DNA from: Sandaracinus amylolyticus
GTDB lineage: Bacteria > Myxococcota_A > Polyangia > Polyangiales > Sandaracinaceae
NCBI RefSeq assembly: GCF_021631985.1
Contig: NZ_CP070225.1
Location: forward strand, 1-64,000
Direction of reading: 5' to 3'
Length of the DNA stretch: 64,000 bases
The translations under genes were made by a program, and so were the position numbers. This document shows, piece after piece, positions 61,769 to 64,000 of this stretch (position 1 is the first letter of the stretch; each line of letters starts with the position of its first letter). The notes beneath the pieces are model-generated. The model saw only the letters and a program-made list of their open reading frames with translations. It did no database searches and was not told the DNA's origin.

Positions 61769-61989
61769 GTCCCCACTCTGGTCCCCGGGCACAACGTTGC
61801 ACAGCGTCGGGCGGACTTGGTCCGACGGGTTCACGGTCGGGCGGCCACTGCATCGTGAATTGCACGAGGGCAGGGGTGTTTCCGAAACGGCATCTCTCGT
61901 GCACTCTGGAAACGCGACGACTACGTGCCGACTCTCCACGTCGGCGCGAACGCGACCCTCGGGGGCGCCGCAGCGGAGGAGTCGAGGCA

Positions 61990-63942
61990 ATGCGAAAGCT
62001 CGGTTGGTGGACGGCGGGCGGGTTGGCGACACTGCTGGCGGGCTGCCCTGGCCCAGGACCGGGGGGCGATCCCCCGCCGGTGGATCCGCCGATCGACGGC
62101 GGTGGACCCGTGACCAGCGCGCTCTTCATGGATCCTCGCGTCGAGGATCGCGCGCCCCAGTTGCTCGCCGACACGCCTCCGCCGATCAGCGGCGGCACGC
62201 TGCACGTCCTCCGCAGCGCGCGCATCGCCGTCGTCGCGGACCCCGATCGCGACCGCATCCTCGTCGTCGATCTCACCGCGCGCCAGATCCTCGGCCAGAC
62301 CGAGCACCTGCCCCCGGGCGCCGAGCCCTCGCGCATCACCGAGGACGCGGAAGGTCGCGTCCACGTCGTCCTGCGCGGCACCGGCGAGATCTACTCGTTC
62401 GATCCCGAGCGCGTCGACGAGGGCACCCGCCGCCAGGTCTGCGCGATGCCGCGCGGCCTCGCGTACGACGGCGTGAACGATCAGCTCCACGTCGCGTGCC
62501 GCGGCGGTGAGCTCGTGACGCTCCCGCCCGAGGGCGGCGCGGCGATCCGCACCGTGCAGCTCGATCAGGATCTGCGCGACGTCGTGGTGCACGGCGATCG
62601 CCTCTTCGTGTCGCGCTTCCGCACCGCGGAGCTGCTCGAGGTCGACGCGGCGGGCGCGCTCGCCGGCACGCCGCTGCGCCCTTGGGCGTCGAGCGCGTTC
62701 GGTGGGGGCCTGGTCGAGCCGGGCTTCATGGATCGCCCGGCGCCGGGCGTGGATGGTGAGGCGCGCTTCGAGCCCGCGGTCGCGTGGCGCACGATCAGCG
62801 CGCCCGCGCAGAGCGCGCCGGATGGCGCCGCCGAGCCCGACGACATCGCGATGGTCCACCAGCGCGCGAGCGGCCAGGAAGTGCAGCCCGTGCCCGGTGG
62901 CTACGGCGGCGGCGGCGGGTGCGAGTCGAGCATCGTCCACTCGAGCGTGACCTTCTTCGATCCCGAGACCGGCAACGTCACCCAGGGCCCCGACCTCGCG
63001 CGCGCGACGCTCCCCGTCGACATCGCGATGTCGCCGCGGTTCAGCGATGGCGCCGAGTACATCGCGGTGATCGCGGCGGGCAACGAGTCGGGTGAGTCCG
63101 TCTTCCTCTACCAGCGCACGAGCCTCGAGTTCACGGCGCCCGGTCAGTGCATGTTCCCCGAGGCGCGCACCGAGTCGGTCGTGAACGCGACCTCGGCGGC
63201 GTGGACCGACGACGGCACGCTCGTCGTCCTCTCGCGCGACGCGATCGACGGCAGCGGCGCGGAGCTCGCGCTGATCTCGCCGCGCGACGGGCGCACCCAG
63301 CGCATCCCGCTCGGCGGCGTGGAGAGCTACGACACCGGTCACGCGGTGTTCCACGCGAACTCGGGCGGCCACATCGCGTGCGCGTCGTGTCACCCCGAGG
63401 GCCAGGAGGACGGCCGCGTCTGGACGTTCGGCAGCATCGGCCCGCGCCGCACGCCCGCGATGCACGGTGACCTCCGCGGCACCGAGCCGTTCCACTGGGA
63501 CGGCGACATGAACGACCTGAACCACCTCACGCACGAGGTCTTCACCGGCCGCATGCAGGGCCCCGCGCTCCGCACGCAGCAGGTCGACGCGCTCGGGCAC
63601 TGGCTCGACGAGCTGCCCCGCCCGGTGAACGCGATTCCGACGGACGTCGCGGCGGTGGAGCGCGGTCGTGAGCTCTTCTACGGCGCGGCGCAGTGCGGGA
63701 CCTGCCACTCGGGCGCGCTGCTCACGAACAACGCGACGGTCGACGTCGGCACCGGCGGCGCGTTCCAGGTCCCCTCGCTCGTCGGTGTGCAGTACCGGAC
63801 GCCGGTGATGCACTCGGGCTGCGCGGTGACGCTGACCGGTCGCTTCGACGTGACCTGCGGCGGTGGTGATCGCCACGGCCGCACCAGCGACCTGAGCGAA
63901 ACGCAGATCGCCGACATGGTCGCGTACATGCGCACCCTCTGA
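61990..63942 (+). CDS. Di-haem-type lipoprotein with beta-propeller and c-type haem sites
   Basis: 650 residues. Lipobox LLAGC. Residues about 70-430 show propeller-like repeats (ARIAVVADPDRDRILVVDL, EDAEGRVHVVLRGTGEIYSFDPE, MPRGLAYDGVNDQLHVACRGGELV). The C-terminal third has two CxxCH haem sites, CASCHPEGQEDGRVW at about 460 and CGTCHSGALL at about 573, plus AMHGDLRGTEPFHWDGDM, as in cytochrome-c-peroxidase/MauG-like proteins. It probably carries out electron transfer at the envelope. GGAGGAG lies 9 nt before the ATG. A weak sigma-54-like CGGCAT-N5-GTGC occurs near 61888, but I do not rely on it. Confidence 0.88.
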   Translation: MRKLGWWTAGGLATLLAGCPGPGPGGDPPPVDPPIDGGGPVTSALFMDPRVEDRAPQLLADTPPPISGGTLHVLRSARIAVVADPDRDRILVVDLTARQILGQTEHLPPGAEPSRITEDAEGRVHVVLRGTGEIYSFDPERVDEGTRRQVCAMPRGLAYDGVNDQLHVACRGGELVTLPPEGGAAIRTVQLDQDLRDVVVHGDRLFVSRFRTAELLEVDAAGALAGTPLRPWASSAFGGGLVEPGFMDRPAPGVDGEARFEPAVAWRTISAPAQSAPDGAAEPDDIAMVHQRASGQEVQPVPGGYGGGGGCESSIVHSSVTFFDPETGNVTQGPDLARATLPVDIAMSPRFSDGAEYIAVIAAGNESGESVFLYQRTSLEFTAPGQCMFPEARTESVVNATSAAWTDDGTLVVLSRDAIDGSGAELALISPRDGRTQRIPLGGVESYDTGHAVFHANSGGHIACASCHPEGQEDGRVWTFGSIGPRRTPAMHGDLRGTEPFHWDGDMNDLNHLTHEVFTGRMQGPALRTQQVDALGHWLDELPRPVNAIPTDVAAVERGRELFYGAAQCGTCHSGALLTNNATVDVGTGGAFQVPSLVGVQYRTPVMHSGCAVTLTGRFDVTCGGGDRHGRTSDLSETQIADMVAYMRTL

Positions 63943-63961
63943 TCTCGACGACATCACGGAG

Positions 63962-63991
63962 AAGGCCTCGGTCCTCACGGACCGGGGCCTT
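63962..63991 (+). terminator. Intrinsic terminator hairpin
   Basis: AAGGCCTCGGTCC (63962-63974) pairs with GGACCGGGGCCTT (63979-63991) around a TCAC loop. The single mismatch is a G-U pair in RNA, so the 13-bp stem is continuous. It lies 20 bp after the stop of the cytochrome-type gene. Confidence 0.8.
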
Positions 63992-64000
63992 CGTCGTTCC

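Noticed and set aside
61888-61902. Sigma-54 promoter for the di-haem lipoprotein
   Set aside because: CGGCAT-N5-GTGC keeps GG and GC spacing but misses other consensus bases; the gene has a strong Shine-Dalgarno and needs no special promoter.

Overview
The window is about 72% GC with very strong G/C third-position bias. It is full of lipoproteins with Asp/Ala/Gly-rich linkers after the lipobox, cysteine-rich repeat proteins, DUF1592/DUF1552 pairs, TPR/PEGA and Ser/Thr-kinase genes, and sigma-54 activators. That gene content points to a myxobacterium, most likely of the Polyangiales/Sandaracinaceae type. This is inferred from gene content; there is no rRNA in the window. I see no tRNA, rRNA, CRISPR array, complete insertion sequence or prophage.

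Layout. 1-6.9 kb: a frameshifted beta-helix/Cys-rich surface gene, a papain-like protease lipoprotein, a triplicated 88-bp repeat, a PocR-type sigma-54 activator, a DTW-domain tRNA modification enzyme and a remnant of an Rpn/PD-(D/E)XK-type gene. 6.9-19.2 kb: a surface-protein island. It holds, on the minus strand, a TonB-dependent receptor carrying its own TonB-C-like domain, a 1397-residue lipoprotein with 28 tandem 43-residue cysteine repeats, an OmpA/TSP3 protein overlapping it by 4 bp, and an EGF-repeat lipoprotein. A second Cys-rich lipoprotein is transcribed divergently; only 25 bp separate its start codon from that of the receptor. 19.2-25.97 kb: an AsmA/DUF748-like envelope protein, a multi-zinc-ribbon membrane protein, a protein with an unusual xxAxG pentad repeat, a histidine phosphatase, and two lipoproteins. 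26-30.4 kb: an acyl-CoA dehydrogenase plus APH-like kinase pair (ACAD10/11 logic), small unknowns and a Cys-rich lipoprotein. 30.4-38.5 kb: a large STAND/BTAD regulator, a first DUF1552-DUF1592 pair and small secreted/VOC proteins. 38.5-47 kb: a TolC-MFP-RND efflux operon divergent from a histidine kinase/NtrC-type response regulator pair, with a sigma-54-like promoter and a nested palindrome between them. 47-57.2 kb: metallophosphoesterase, YjbR/MmcQ and NADAR genes, a second DUF1592-DUF1552 pair in reversed order, a cation/proton antiporter and a large penicillin-acylase-family lipoprotein. 57.3-64 kb: an SRPBCC protein, a DUF1266-like protein, a Ser/Thr kinase facing a TPR/PEGA protein, a CoA-binding protein and a di-haem-type lipoprotein with a clear terminator.

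Three cross-cutting signals stand out. First, eleven genes have a TANNNT hexamer 6-9 nt before the start codon and no evident Shine-Dalgarno sequence, which suggests widespread leaderless transcription; other genes (for example the efflux genes) keep good Shine-Dalgarno sites. Second, an ~88-bp GC-rich dyad-containing element is dispersed through intergenic DNA and supplies the C-terminus and stop codon of the TolC-like gene. Third, four convergent gene pairs abut with zero bases between their stop codons, three of them as the palindrome TGATCA.
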